Source: CAZTPJ01 sp964614515
GTDB lineage: Bacteria; Planctomycetota; Phycisphaerae; Phycisphaerales; UBA1924
DNA: 52,913 bases
Reading direction: 5' to 3'
Assembly (NCBI GenBank): GCA_964614515.1
Contig: CAZTPJ010000020.1
Coordinates: 1-52,913 of the forward strand
Part shown: piece after piece, positions 16,428 to 24,625 of the stretch
Layout: the number at the start of each line of letters is the position of its first letter
Position numbering within the stretch: position 1 is the stretch's first letter
Made by a program: the position numbers and the translations under genes
The notes under the pieces: model-generated
Database searches by the model: none
Seen by the model: only the letters and a program-made list of their open reading frames with translations
What the model was told of the DNA's origin: nothing

Positions 16428-17269
16428 GGCGAAGATGTCGGCGCCGGGACTTCAGTCATGGACGGCCGCGCGATGATGATCTCCGGCGCGATCGGCGGCT
16501 CGGGCGGTTCGATGTGCAGCGTGCGAAGTCGTCGGCGAATTCGTGCCACCTGCCCGAGCATACGCACACCGTCGCGAATCGGCGACACGGTTCCCCCCGA
16601 CTGATGCACCCACGGCACACCGGTCTCGATCCAGCGATGGCCCGCCATTCTGGTCATCGCAAGGTGTTCGATGTCAAAGGCAAAGCCATCTTCGCGGGCG
16701 TGCGCCACGAGCATGTCGGCGAGATCACGGCGGTACAATTTGAATCCACACTGCGTGTCTCGCGCCAGCGGCATGCGCATGAGCCATAGGGCCGTGCGAA
16801 ACAGCGCCCCGGCGGCGCGTCGATGCGCCCTGGCTTCGACCACCGCGCCGGGCGCACGGCGCGACCCGATCACCATCGCCACACCCTCGCGCTGCGCCCG
16901 CGCGAGCAGTCGCGGCGCTTCACGCACGGGCACCGCATTGTCCGCATCCATGAACAACACCCACGATCCACGCGCGTCGGCCAGCCCCGTTCGCACGGCC
17001 GCGCCCTTGCCGCGATTCGCGTCGTGCGCCACGAGCCTCGCGTCGACGCATCGACCGCGCGGGGGGTTGTCGTGAAGGATCCGCGTGACAAACTCCGCGC
17101 TGCCATCTCGCGAACCATCATCGACGACGATCAGCTCGCTCGTGACCTCGAAGTCCGGCATCGTGCCCAGCGCATCGCGCAGCGTCGGACCAATCCGTGC
17201 CGATTCGTTGAACATCGGAATGACGACGGACAGGGTTGGAACTTGGCGGTCGAGCAAAATAGCGGCCAT
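16424..17269 (-). CDS. GT2 glycosyltransferase, dolichyl/polyprenyl-phosphate glucose synthase-like
   Basis: A 281-aa protein. LSVVIPMFNESARIGPTL (about 13-30), the VVDDGSRDGS nucleotide-binding Asp pair, VLFMDADNAVP (DXD-type metal site) and DTQCGFKLYRRD are characteristic of GT2 enzymes of the Alg5/DPM1 type, which load a sugar onto a polyprenyl phosphate. No transmembrane helix is evident. It is coupled to the GT87 gene, giving a logical pair: this enzyme makes the polyprenyl-phosphate sugar that a GT87 enzyme uses. Confidence 0.82.
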   Translation of the reverse strand: MAAILLDRQVPTLSVVIPMFNESARIGPTLRDALGTMPDFEVTSELIVVDDGSRDGSAEFVTRILHDNPPRGRCVDARLVAHDANRGKGAAVRTGLADARGSWVLFMDADNAVPVREAPRLLARAQREGVAMVIGSRRAPGAVVEARAHRRAAGALFRTALWLMRMPLARDTQCGFKLYRRDLADMLVAHAREDGFAFDIEHLAMTRMAGHRWIETGVPWVHQSGGTVSPIRDGVRMLGQVARIRRRLRTLHIEPPEPPIAPEIIIARPSMTEVPAPTSSP

Positions 17270-17366
17270 TGGCTGCGAATCCCCGACGCCTCGCGGGCGT
17301 CATGCACAGGAGCATGCAACATGATCGACGCTCGCCACCGACGACGATTCTAGCCGCGTGTGCCAT

Positions 17367-17385
17367 CGACCGCGCTTCGCGGTCG
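17367..17385. repeat. Perfect 8-bp palindrome upstream of the Fur-family gene
   Basis: CGACCGCG and CGCGGTCG are separated by CTT. It lies 28 bp before the Fur-family ATG, in the divergent gap with the GT2 gene. It could be a regulatory palindrome or part of a terminator-like hairpin. It does not resemble the AT-rich Fur box. Confidence 0.45.
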
Positions 17386-17401
17386 GTGCTTCCCGCGCGG
17401 G

Positions 17402-17407
17402 TATCCT
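17402..17407 (+). promoter_or_regulatory. -10-like hexamer 5 nt before the Fur-family start
   Basis: TATCCT is followed by TGCCC and then the ATG at 17413. No Shine-Dalgarno sequence is present, so transcription may begin at or next to the start codon. No recognisable -35. Confidence 0.3.
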
Positions 17408-17412
17408 TGCCC

Positions 17413-17787
17413 ATGGCCCGCAACACGCCCCAGCGCAAAGCGATCGAAGCCGCATTCGCCCATGCGCGCCGACCGCTGTCGCCGCGCGAGGTGCAGGCCT
17501 CGGCCGTGGCGCGCTCCCCGGGCCTGGGTCTCGCCACCGTCTATCGACATCTCAAGGCGATGGTCGATGAAGGCGTCCTCACGCCCGTCGAACTGCCCGG
17601 AGAGCCGCCGCGATACGAACGCCGCGATCTCGAACATCATCACCACTTTCACTGCCGCGCCTGCGGACGCGTCTTCGACATGGATGGATGCCTCAAGGGC
17701 ATCGACGCGCTGGCGCCGCGAGGGTTCAAAGTCGAGGCCCACGAAGTCGTGCTCTACGGCCGTTGCGCTGAATGCGCACGAGGCTGA
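17413..17787 (+). CDS. Fur-family metalloregulator
   Basis: A 124-aa protein with the Fur winged helix (RKAIEAAFAHARRPLSPREV and LATVYRHLKAMVDEGVLTPV), then a metal-binding part with HHHHFHCRACG (residues 75-85) and a C-terminal CAEC (118-121). The two CXXC pairs would hold the structural zinc and the His-rich stretch the sensing site. Fur, Zur and PerR cannot be separated on these motifs. An in-frame start far upstream (17269) would add unrelated residues lying in the divergent gap, so I choose 17413. It overlaps the convergent NRDE gene by 34 bp. Confidence 0.88.
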   Translation: MARNTPQRKAIEAAFAHARRPLSPREVQASAVARSPGLGLATVYRHLKAMVDEGVLTPVELPGEPPRYERRDLEHHHHFHCRACGRVFDMDGCLKGIDALAPRGFKVEAHEVVLYGRCAECARG

Positions 17788-18545
17788 CCAACCTGCACCT
17801 CGGGCTGGACTGCGGCGGGCCGCTGCGCAACCGACGCATCAATCGGCGTGTACGTCGCGTTGATCGAGACCTGTTCGCCGACGGCGGGCGCAAGGCGCAT
17901 CGCGCAGATGGACACCGTGCGGGCCTCGGGCCGATGCATCAGCACGCTGATCTCGGGCCGGTCATCCCAGCGATGACGATGAAACGCATCCTGACGCTCC
18001 GGCGTTGCCCCCACAGCCACGACCATCCGTTCAAACAGATCCAGACGCGGTTCGACGCGGTGATCACCCAGGCCGGAACTCGCGAAGCACACCGGCGCGC
18101 CGGCGTGTTCAACGACGGCGAGAGTTTGATAGTCCCAGCGTGATTCGATGATCGTCGGCATCGCGTCGCGCGTGTCGAGCGCGATCAGGCGGAACGGGCC
18201 GTAGCGCTGAAGGTCGAGATTCGCCAGACGCTGCATGACGGCCGAGGCGGAGCCGGAGTCGATGAGCGCGGGGATGATGGTTCCGCGCGAGACGAGGTCG
18301 TCGCGGGGAGGGAGCGAGGGGGGGGTGCGGGGGTTGCAATTGAGGATGGTCAGGGCGAGGCCGGTGTCGGCCGCGGCCACCCACGTCCCGCCGCCGGTGG
18401 GATCAACCGGCCACACGGCACGCCCGCCGCCGCCAAGCGTGTGCCATCGGGGCGGCAGCGCGGGGGCGCGGCGCGGCGATTCATCACGGCTGGTGACCAT
18501 GCGAACCGCGCCGCTGGACTCGCGAATGATGGTGACGGTACACAT
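17754..18545 (-). CDS. NRDE (TANGO2-like) family protein
   Basis: A 263-aa protein starting MCTVTIIRESSG, with SRDESPRRAP about 25 residues on: the N-terminal Cys after Met and the N/S-R-D-E motif define the NRDE/TANGO2 family, thought to have an Ntn-hydrolase-like fold with Cys2 as nucleophile. Other segments: WVAAADTGLALTILNCN and SRGTIIPALI. The biochemical role is not established for bacterial members. A run of eight C (antisense 18318-18325) occurs in the coding sequence. The start at 18545 is chosen because the family begins at this Met. A TAGAAT box lies 10 nt upstream. Confidence 0.8.
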   Translation of the reverse strand: MCTVTIIRESSGAVRMVTSRDESPRRAPALPPRWHTLGGGGRAVWPVDPTGGGTWVAAADTGLALTILNCNPRTPPSLPPRDDLVSRGTIIPALIDSGSASAVMQRLANLDLQRYGPFRLIALDTRDAMPTIIESRWDYQTLAVVEHAGAPVCFASSGLGDHRVEPRLDLFERMVVAVGATPERQDAFHRHRWDDRPEISVLMHRPEARTVSICAMRLAPAVGEQVSINATYTPIDASVAQRPAAVQPEVQVGQPRAHSAQRP

Positions 18546-18555
18546 GGATTGACCG

Positions 18556-18561
18556 ATTCTA
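18556..18561 (-). promoter_or_regulatory. -10-like hexamer 10 nt before the NRDE gene
   Basis: On the minus strand the hexamer is TAGAAT (5 of 6), ending 10 nt before the ATG at 18545, too close for a normal leader with a ribosome-binding site. Confidence 0.35.
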
Positions 18562-18629
18562 GCACCGCTGCCCGATGCGCCTTGTGGGCGTGTGTGTCGT
18601 TGAGGGCATTCGCAAAGTCCTTTGGATCC

Positions 18630-18700
18630 GGTGGGGCGGGCGTCTCGCCCGCCTCCCTTGCGGGTCCGACGCGCAATGGCTAAACCCGTTGGGCAGGCGT
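18630..18700. repeat. Dispersed GC-rich palindromic repeat, copy 1
   Basis: GGTGGGGCGGGCGTCTCGCC followed by CGCCTC, then after about 30 bp TTGGGCAGGCGT. The first block is a near-perfect palindrome (GGCGGGCG/CGCCCGCC). The same two-part arrangement recurs at 52060-52122. It lies in the 200-bp gap between the NRDE and phosphatase genes. Confidence 0.65.
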
Positions 18701-18747
18701 GAGCAATCTTGCGGTTGCCCTGCGCTTTGTTGGGAGTTGCGTGCCGA

Positions 18748-20463
18748 TCATTCCCTGACGCGGAGGACGACGAGCGTGAGGTCATCGTCGCGATCGGCCA
18801 GGCCGGCGAAGTGTCGAACATCGCGGAGAATGTGTTCGACGACTTCGGTCGCGCTGGCCGTGGGGTTGGTTCGCGCGATCGCGGCGACGCTGGCGGTCAG
18901 GCGCGGACGCCCGTACTTTTCGCCGTTGAAGTTGCGTGCGTCGATCAGGCCGTCGGTGCAGGCGATCAGCGTGTCGCCTGGATGGAACTTGAAGTGGCCT
19001 CGTTCATACGGCGCTTCGGCATCGACGCCGGCGACCATGCCCCCGGCGTGAAGATCGATGATCTCGACATCGCCCGTCGCCGCGCGACGCGCGACGAACG
19101 GGGGCTCGTGCCCGGCCGAGCAGAACGAAAGTTCCAGTTTCTTCTCATCAGCCACCGCGTACCACAATGTGACAAACTCATTGACCAGCGTGTCACGACA
19201 AAGGTCCACATTCACCCGCGAGACCACGTCGCGCACATCACCGGATTCTTCGCTGTACGCCCGTAGCCACGCCCGCGTGGAGGCCATCAGCAGCGCGGCC
19301 GCGATGCCCTTGCCCACCACGTCGCCGACGACAATGCCGATGCGCCCCTGAAGGTCGATGAAGTCATAGAAGTCGCCGGCGAGTTCAAACGTGGGAACCC
19401 AACGCGCGGCAAGGTCAAATCGACGCGACGCCGGCGAACCACGCGGCAACATTCGACGCTGCACATCCGCCGCCAGTTGCAACTGACCCTGAATTCGCTT
19501 GTCCTCTTCCTGAATCTTGAGCAGTCGCGCCTGTTCCACGGCCACGGCAAGTTGCTGGGCGATCGACTGAAGCAGTCTGCGTTCCGACGCGGGAAACGCG
19601 CGGACCTCGCGGGCGTAGAGCCGAATCGCGCCGATGGGCCGATCACGGAAGATCAGCCCCGCCGAGAGAAACGACGCCAGGCCCTCGGCCGCGGCACGCT
19701 CAGGGATCGCCACGCGATCATCGCGCGCCAGCGACTCCACGGCCACGATGTCCCCGGCCAGCGCGAGCCGATCAAAGATGCGATCGCGCGACAGCGGCAG
19801 CGGACACAGCAGCCAGTCCTGCGAGAGATTGCGCGAGGCCTTATGCACCAGGTCGGCCTCATCGCGCGACAGGCCGCCATCGGACGTTTCGGGAAGCAAC
19901 ACCACCGTGCCCGCGTCGAGTTCGAGGACTTCCAGCGCCGAATCAAGGCCCATCCGCAGCACTTCATCCACGCTGGCCGCACGCGCCAGCAGCGATGACA
20001 GGCGATACATCACGCTCATCTCGCGGAGGCGATGTCGCAGTTCAACCTCGCGATCGCAGACTTCAGTGACGGTTGAGGCCAGCAGGGTGAGCACGGCGTG
20101 CAGTCGTGGGTCTTCGAGGGCGCGGGCCGGAACGCAGATCGCGCCGATCACTTCGCCATCAGCGCGAAGGTCGATGCGCTGTTCATCGTCGGGCGGCGCG
20201 TCCGGCGGGAGCGTGACCCAGCCGTGGCCGGTGGGCGCGGCGGCGATGCGTCGCCCGGCCGCGTCGCGCAGCGTGATCGCCGCGCCCGTCAGACGCGAAA
20301 GTTCATCGCACAACGTGACGAGCGAGCCATCGGTGAGAAAGTCCTCAAGCGATGCGGCGACGGTGGGGCGAGGCACCTGGCGCCCATCCACGCCAACCCC
20401 CCGGGGCTGATCGACATCTCGCACCTGGTTCTCCCTCTGAAGTTCGGTCAGCGCTTCAGTCAC
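18748..20463 (-). CDS. PP2C/SpoIIE-type serine phosphatase with sensory N-terminus
   Basis: A 571-aa protein. Residues about 35-130 resemble a PocR-like sensory domain (LVTLCDELSRLTGAAITLRD). About 150-310 is a GAF domain (EMSVMYRLSSLLARAASVDE to RRLLQSIAQQLAVAVEQARL). A short coiled linker (EEDKRIQGQLQLAADVQRRM) leads to the SpoIIE/RsbU phosphatase from about 345, with metal-binding Asp in LAGDFYDFIDL, VVGDVVGKG, ACTDGLIDA and RDDDLTLVVL. It would dephosphorylate an anti-sigma-antagonist-type phosphoserine in a partner-switching module. No anti-sigma gene is visible in the window. It overlaps the upstream TPR gene by 8 bp, suggesting co-expression. Confidence 0.87.
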   Translation of the reverse strand: MTEALTELQRENQVRDVDQPRGVGVDGRQVPRPTVAASLEDFLTDGSLVTLCDELSRLTGAAITLRDAAGRRIAAAPTGHGWVTLPPDAPPDDEQRIDLRADGEVIGAICVPARALEDPRLHAVLTLLASTVTEVCDREVELRHRLREMSVMYRLSSLLARAASVDEVLRMGLDSALEVLELDAGTVVLLPETSDGGLSRDEADLVHKASRNLSQDWLLCPLPLSRDRIFDRLALAGDIVAVESLARDDRVAIPERAAAEGLASFLSAGLIFRDRPIGAIRLYAREVRAFPASERRLLQSIAQQLAVAVEQARLLKIQEEDKRIQGQLQLAADVQRRMLPRGSPASRRFDLAARWVPTFELAGDFYDFIDLQGRIGIVVGDVVGKGIAAALLMASTRAWLRAYSEESGDVRDVVSRVNVDLCRDTLVNEFVTLWYAVADEKKLELSFCSAGHEPPFVARRAATGDVEIIDLHAGGMVAGVDAEAPYERGHFKFHPGDTLIACTDGLIDARNFNGEKYGRPRLTASVAAIARTNPTASATEVVEHILRDVRHFAGLADRDDDLTLVVLRVRE

Positions 20464-21913
20464 TCGATGGACTCCACACGCCGATGAGCAGTTGCGTGAG
20501 CGGATCCTCCGCCTGCGATCGCATGGCGTCGATGCCGATCGTCACAGCCTCGGCGTCGTCCGTCTGGAACCCGACATACGCGAGCAGCAGGCCCCAATCA
20601 GGCGCGAGTCGGCCCCCATCCTGCACGCGACGCGTCAAGTCCGCGCGAACGGCCTTGAGCCGCGCCGTCGGCGGCAGCGCCGCCTCGCCGTAACGCACAC
20701 CTGCGAGTTCAGGATGCTCCCGCAGCAGCGATCGAAGATTGATCGCGCCGGACGTATACACCCCCGCGGCGATCTGGGAGTGAATGCGCCCCACCGCCGC
20801 CAGCGAACCGCCCATGTCCGACGCCATCGCGCGGGTGAAGAGTTCCTCGGCCTCGAAGAACCGCCCTTGGCGCATCTTGTTCTGCGCGGCCGCGAGTGGA
20901 TCATCGACACCTCCGACGGCGAGCGATTCGATGCGTCCGACGCCGTCGCGCAGCGAGCGGAAGACATCGGGGTTGATGCGTCCCGCGCCGCCCGTCGCCT
21001 CTTCGGGTTTGGGAACTCGCGGCAACGGTTCATCGAACGATGGCGGCGCCAGCACCGGCTGGCGCTTGGCTTCATCCATCTCATCCCACTCATGCATCAT
21101 GTCATGGATGCGCTCAAGGTCCTGACGCCACATGGGAACTTCGACCGGCGCGGGCGAGTGCTGCGCGGCGTGAAGGTCGAGGCGGCTCGCGATCTGCTCC
21201 AACGGGTCATACGGCTGCACCGCGGCACGCGACGCCGGCGGCTCCACGACCCCCGCGCGCCCGATCGGCATCACGCGAACGCCGCGAAGGCCAGACGCCA
21301 CGAAACCAATCAAGTCCCCCGTCTGCGACACGCGGCTCTCGAGCATCGTCGGCTCAAACGGCTGCGCCGCCGCCGCCGCCGACGTCGAACGAAGCGTCCA
21401 CAGCCCCGCGCCACGATCGTCCGCCCGGGGATCAAGCGGATCAATGCGTCCGATCGGCGCCGGCCCGGCCAGTCCGCCAGATCGCTGCACCACCATCGAT
21501 CCCACAAGTTGATCCGGCAGGGTGTTCCCCGTCAACAGGCCGAACTGCGTCTGCAACGCCTCTGTCCCGCGAATGCCCATGCCCGCCAGACCCGAATACA
21601 GCGAATCGCGCCTGAACAGATAGATGTCGTTCGAACCGATCGGACTTCGGAAGTCCTCGGCCGCGGTATAGCCAAGATCACCGCGAAATGACAACCCGCC
21701 CGGAGCATTGCCCGTCACGATTGCATTGCGAAAGCGAATCTCCGCCACGAGATCGCGGACGGGCTGATTGACGCCACGCCCGCCGACTTGAAGGTTCCGA
21801 TCCAGCGCTGTGCCATCGCCCAAAGCGTTCTGCGCGGACGCAAAGGGCGCAAGGGCCAAGGCGACCGTGAGGGCCGCGATGTGAGCGAGACTGAAAGCCC
21901 GGACTTTGTTCAT
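20456..21913 (-). CDS. Secreted TPR-like protein of unknown function
   Basis: A 485-aa protein with a clear signal peptide (AHIAALTVALALAPFASAQ, cleavage after ASA). The central part is rich in Pro and Ala. The C-terminal half contains helical repeat-like segments (AAQNKMRQGRFFEAEELFTR, AAVGRIHSQIAAGVYTSGAI), the first with a TPR pattern. An early region (FRGDLGYTAAEDFRSPIGSN) is of a kind I do not recognise. The start at 21913 has GGAG 9 nt upstream. Upstream in-frame codons lie in the divergent gap and are not expected to be translated. Likely periplasmic. Co-transcribed with the phosphatase. Confidence 0.7.
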   Translation of the reverse strand: MNKVRAFSLAHIAALTVALALAPFASAQNALGDGTALDRNLQVGGRGVNQPVRDLVAEIRFRNAIVTGNAPGGLSFRGDLGYTAAEDFRSPIGSNDIYLFRRDSLYSGLAGMGIRGTEALQTQFGLLTGNTLPDQLVGSMVVQRSGGLAGPAPIGRIDPLDPRADDRGAGLWTLRSTSAAAAAQPFEPTMLESRVSQTGDLIGFVASGLRGVRVMPIGRAGVVEPPASRAAVQPYDPLEQIASRLDLHAAQHSPAPVEVPMWRQDLERIHDMMHEWDEMDEAKRQPVLAPPSFDEPLPRVPKPEEATGGAGRINPDVFRSLRDGVGRIESLAVGGVDDPLAAAQNKMRQGRFFEAEELFTRAMASDMGGSLAAVGRIHSQIAAGVYTSGAINLRSLLREHPELAGVRYGEAALPPTARLKAVRADLTRRVQDGGRLAPDWGLLLAYVGFQTDDAEAVTIGIDAMRSQAEDPLTQLLIGVWSPSSD

Positions 21914-21938
21914 GATCTTTGCTCCGTGATAGCGTGAG

Positions 21939-21944
21939 ATTCTA
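21939..21944 (-). promoter_or_regulatory. -10-like box for the secreted TPR gene
   Basis: TAGAAT on the minus strand, 25 nt before the ATG at 21913, leaving room for the GGAG ribosome-binding site. No clear -35. Confidence 0.35.
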
Positions 21945-22109
21945 GGCGCTCGGGGCCGGGATGGTCGGGGTTTGCACGGGTTTCGCGCGCCCTTCATCCC
22001 ACGCATACTGACGTATGTGGAGGGCGTTGAGTTCATGCATGATCGGACCTTGTGCGGAACGAGTTTCACCGCCGGGGCGGTCACGGCCGGATCGGCGATT
22101 CTCGCCCGG

Positions 22110-22115
22110 TACAAT
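22110..22115 (+). promoter_or_regulatory. -10-like hexamer 8 nt before metG
   Basis: TACAAT (5 of 6) with 8 nt to the ATG at 22124 and no Shine-Dalgarno sequence. Transcription would begin within 0-3 nt of the start codon. Confidence 0.4.
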
Positions 22116-22123
22116 CCCCGCTC

Positions 22124-23713
22124 ATGCACACCCGATACATCACCACACCGATCTACTACGTCAACGACAGGCCGCACATCGGCCACTGCTATACCACGTT
22201 GATGGCAGACGTGACGGCGAGGTTTCATCGCCTCATCCTCGGGGATGCCAATCGCGTCTTCTTCCTCACCGGCACCGATGAACACGCCGACAAAGTCGTC
22301 ACCGCCGCCAGCCAGCGAGGCCTGCGCCCCATCGAGTGGGCCGATCAGAACGCGGCCAGATTTCGCGACGCCTTCGATGTCATCGACTCCTCGCACGACG
22401 ACTTCATCCGCACCAGCGAAGATCGACACAAGTCTCGCGTCACCGAATATCTACGGCGACTGATGGCCTCGGGCGATGTCATCCTCGGCGACTACACCGG
22501 CTGGTACGACGAAGGGCAGGAGGAGTATCTCACCGAGACCACCGCCAAGGACAACAACTTCCTCAGCCCCGTCACGAAGCAGCCGCTCGTGCGCCGGACC
22601 GAAAAGAACTACTTCTTCCGCCTCAGCACATACTCCGATCGCCTGCTGGCGCACATTCAGGCCCATCCGGAGTTCATTCAGCCCGAGGCACGGCGAAATG
22701 AAGTGCTCGGACGCCTTCGCACGGGCTTGCAGGACATCCCCGTCAGCCGCGCCGTTGCCGGCGATCCGGCCGACGTCTTCGGCGTCCTCATGCCCGATGC
22801 GCCGGGGCATCGCGTCTATGTGTGGATCGATGCGCTGTTCAACTATCTCACGGCCGTGGACACGCCCGAGCGCAAACACTACTGGCCCGCGACGGTGCAT
22901 CTGATGGCGAAGGACATCCTGTGGTTCCATGCGGTGATCTGGCCGTGCCTGCTGATGGCGCTGGGGCAGCCGCTGCCAAAGACGGTGTACGCGCATTCGT
23001 ACTGGATTCGCGAAGGGATGAAGATGTCCAAGAGCCTGGGCAACTTCATCGAGATCGAGACGCTCCGCGCGTACATCGACCGCTACTCAGTGGATGCCAT
23101 GCGCTGGTACCTGGCGACGCAGGGACCGATGGGCGCGACGGATGCCGACTTTTCCCACGCAAAGTTCGTGGAGGTCTACAACGCCGACCTGGCCAACGGC
23201 ATCGGCAACTGCGCCAGCCGCGTCGCCGCGATGATCGCAAAGTACTTCGACGGCAAAGTTCCAACGCCGCGAGATCCAGATGTAACCCTCGCACGCGAAT
23301 CCGACAAGGCGCTCAGCGACGTGATCGAGGCCGTGGAACGCTGCGATCTCGCCGACGCGGCCAAGCGTGCGATTCGCCATGTCAGCGAGGTCGATGGCTT
23401 GATTCACCGGACGCAGCCATTCCGTCTCGCGAAGGATCCGGCGAACCTGGAACAGGTCGGCGGAATTCTCTATGACTGCGCTGAGGGTGTGCGCATCGCG
23501 GCTTTGTTGCTGAGCGCGCTGATGCCCCGAAAAATGGCCGGACTTCTTCGCGCGTGGCAATGTGAAGCGCCCGGCGACAAAGGTGCGGCCACAGCGCCCC
23601 TGCGCGATCTGGCCGAGTTCCGCGGCGCCCATGCCATCAAACCCGGCGCGACGATCGCCCGCGGCGAAGCCCTCTTCCAACGCGCCGACCCGGCCGACCC
23701 TCCGCCAGCGTGA
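22124..23713 (+). CDS. metG: Methionyl-tRNA synthetase
   Basis: A 529-aa class I synthetase charging tRNA-Met. Signatures: TTPIYYVNDRPHIGHCYTT with the HIGH box (residues 18-21), WIDALFNYLTAV, and KMSKS at 300-304. The anticodon-binding helical domain follows (LANGIGNCASRVAAMIAKYF). The connective-peptide region (GWYDEGQEEYLTETTAKDN) has no Cys pairs, so this is the zinc-free form. There is no C-terminal tRNA-binding EMAP domain. An upstream in-frame ATG (22052) would add unrelated residues. I choose 22124 because MHTRYITTPIYY matches the family N-terminus. Confidence 0.95.
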   Translation: MHTRYITTPIYYVNDRPHIGHCYTTLMADVTARFHRLILGDANRVFFLTGTDEHADKVVTAASQRGLRPIEWADQNAARFRDAFDVIDSSHDDFIRTSEDRHKSRVTEYLRRLMASGDVILGDYTGWYDEGQEEYLTETTAKDNNFLSPVTKQPLVRRTEKNYFFRLSTYSDRLLAHIQAHPEFIQPEARRNEVLGRLRTGLQDIPVSRAVAGDPADVFGVLMPDAPGHRVYVWIDALFNYLTAVDTPERKHYWPATVHLMAKDILWFHAVIWPCLLMALGQPLPKTVYAHSYWIREGMKMSKSLGNFIEIETLRAYIDRYSVDAMRWYLATQGPMGATDADFSHAKFVEVYNADLANGIGNCASRVAAMIAKYFDGKVPTPRDPDVTLARESDKALSDVIEAVERCDLADAAKRAIRHVSEVDGLIHRTQPFRLAKDPANLEQVGGILYDCAEGVRIAALLLSALMPRKMAGLLRAWQCEAPGDKGAATAPLRDLAEFRGAHAIKPGATIARGEALFQRADPADPPPA

Positions 23714-23896
23714 AGGCGCCCGACCAATCGCGGGGCTGCTGAAACAGGTCGGCAACCTGCGTCCCGCGCCTACGGCGTTCGGGCTGTCGTTTACAACCCG
23801 CGAAGCCTCATCGGCAGAGTCTCGGTGACTCGCTTCACGCCGTGCGCGGCGAGCGAGGTGGGCTCGCGCAGCGCCATGGGGCTGCGTTCCGTGCGA

Positions 23897-23925
23897 TTGA
23901 CGCAAACCGCCCGATCAGATATACT
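23897..23925 (+). promoter_or_regulatory. Near-consensus sigma70 promoter of the metal-efflux operon
   Basis: TTGACG at 23897-23902 and TATACT at 23920-23925 are separated by exactly 17 bp, the best promoter in the window. Predicted start is near 23932. It sits 184 bp after metG and immediately before the first gene of the efflux operon. No metalloregulator operator palindrome is obvious between the boxes. Confidence 0.7.
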
Positions 23926-23996
23926 CCCCAGCCGTGTCGAGGACCCCTCGAGCAGTTTCGCGTTCCGCGCTTCCCCGCCACTCGTGGGCGGATGCG

Positions 23997-24485
23997 ATGC
24001 GCTGTCTGCTGGTCGCCGTGCTGATTCCGATCCTCGCGCTCGGGACTTTTGGCGGGACGCAGTTCCTTGCCCACAGTCACGATGAGCATGGGCTGCACCT
24101 GCACGCCGTGGGTCAGTTGAAGGGGGACAGGCTCGCGGCCGCCATTCATGCCGATCACCATGGTCAAGACCGCGCGGTCCAGCCATCGGATTGGACCGAT
24201 CCGTGTGATGACGGTGAGTGCCGAGAGGGGCTGGACGATGAACCCGAAGGCGTCATCGTCTCGATCGATGTTCACAAGCAACGGCCCACTCGCGGCACGG
24301 ACCTCGCCGCATCGTTGCTGCCCGCGGTGATGTTGACCATCGCCGTATTTGAGATGTCGCCATCACTGGACCTCGACCACTGCATTGGTTCACCCGGCGG
24401 CGCATTGGGTGGTGGCCCCTTGGATCTTGTCGCGTTAAGCGCGAGCGACCGCCTTATTCGCACCAGCCGAGCCTTGCTCATCTAG
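23997..24485 (+). CDS. Small His-rich membrane protein, first gene of the efflux operon
   Basis: A 162-aa protein. The N-terminus (MRCLLVAVLIPILALGTFGG) is a signal peptide or membrane anchor, followed by a His-rich periplasmic part (LAHSHDEHGLHLHAVG, HADHHGQD). A second hydrophobic stretch lies near LLPAVMLTIAVFEM. The His clusters suggest metal binding. An in-frame GTG at 23934, only 8 nt after the -10 box, would make it a leaderless mRNA with 21 extra residues; the ATG at 23997 is more conventional. It is followed after 140 bp by the TolC-like gene. No family recognised; the role in metal resistance is inferred from context. Confidence 0.6.
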   Translation: MRCLLVAVLIPILALGTFGGTQFLAHSHDEHGLHLHAVGQLKGDRLAAAIHADHHGQDRAVQPSDWTDPCDDGECREGLDDEPEGVIVSIDVHKQRPTRGTDLAASLLPAVMLTIAVFEMSPSLDLDHCIGSPGGALGGGPLDLVALSASDRLIRTSRALLI

Positions 24486-24625
24486 GAATCGGAGCAACCT
24501 CCCGTTGATTGCTCTTCGATGCAGGCCGACCCTGCCGCGAATGAGCGATGGTGTGTGTTGGTTCCTTCACGCTCACGGTTCGCCTTCCCGGCGGCTGTCA
24601 CGTTCCTTGTAGCAGGAAGATCGTT

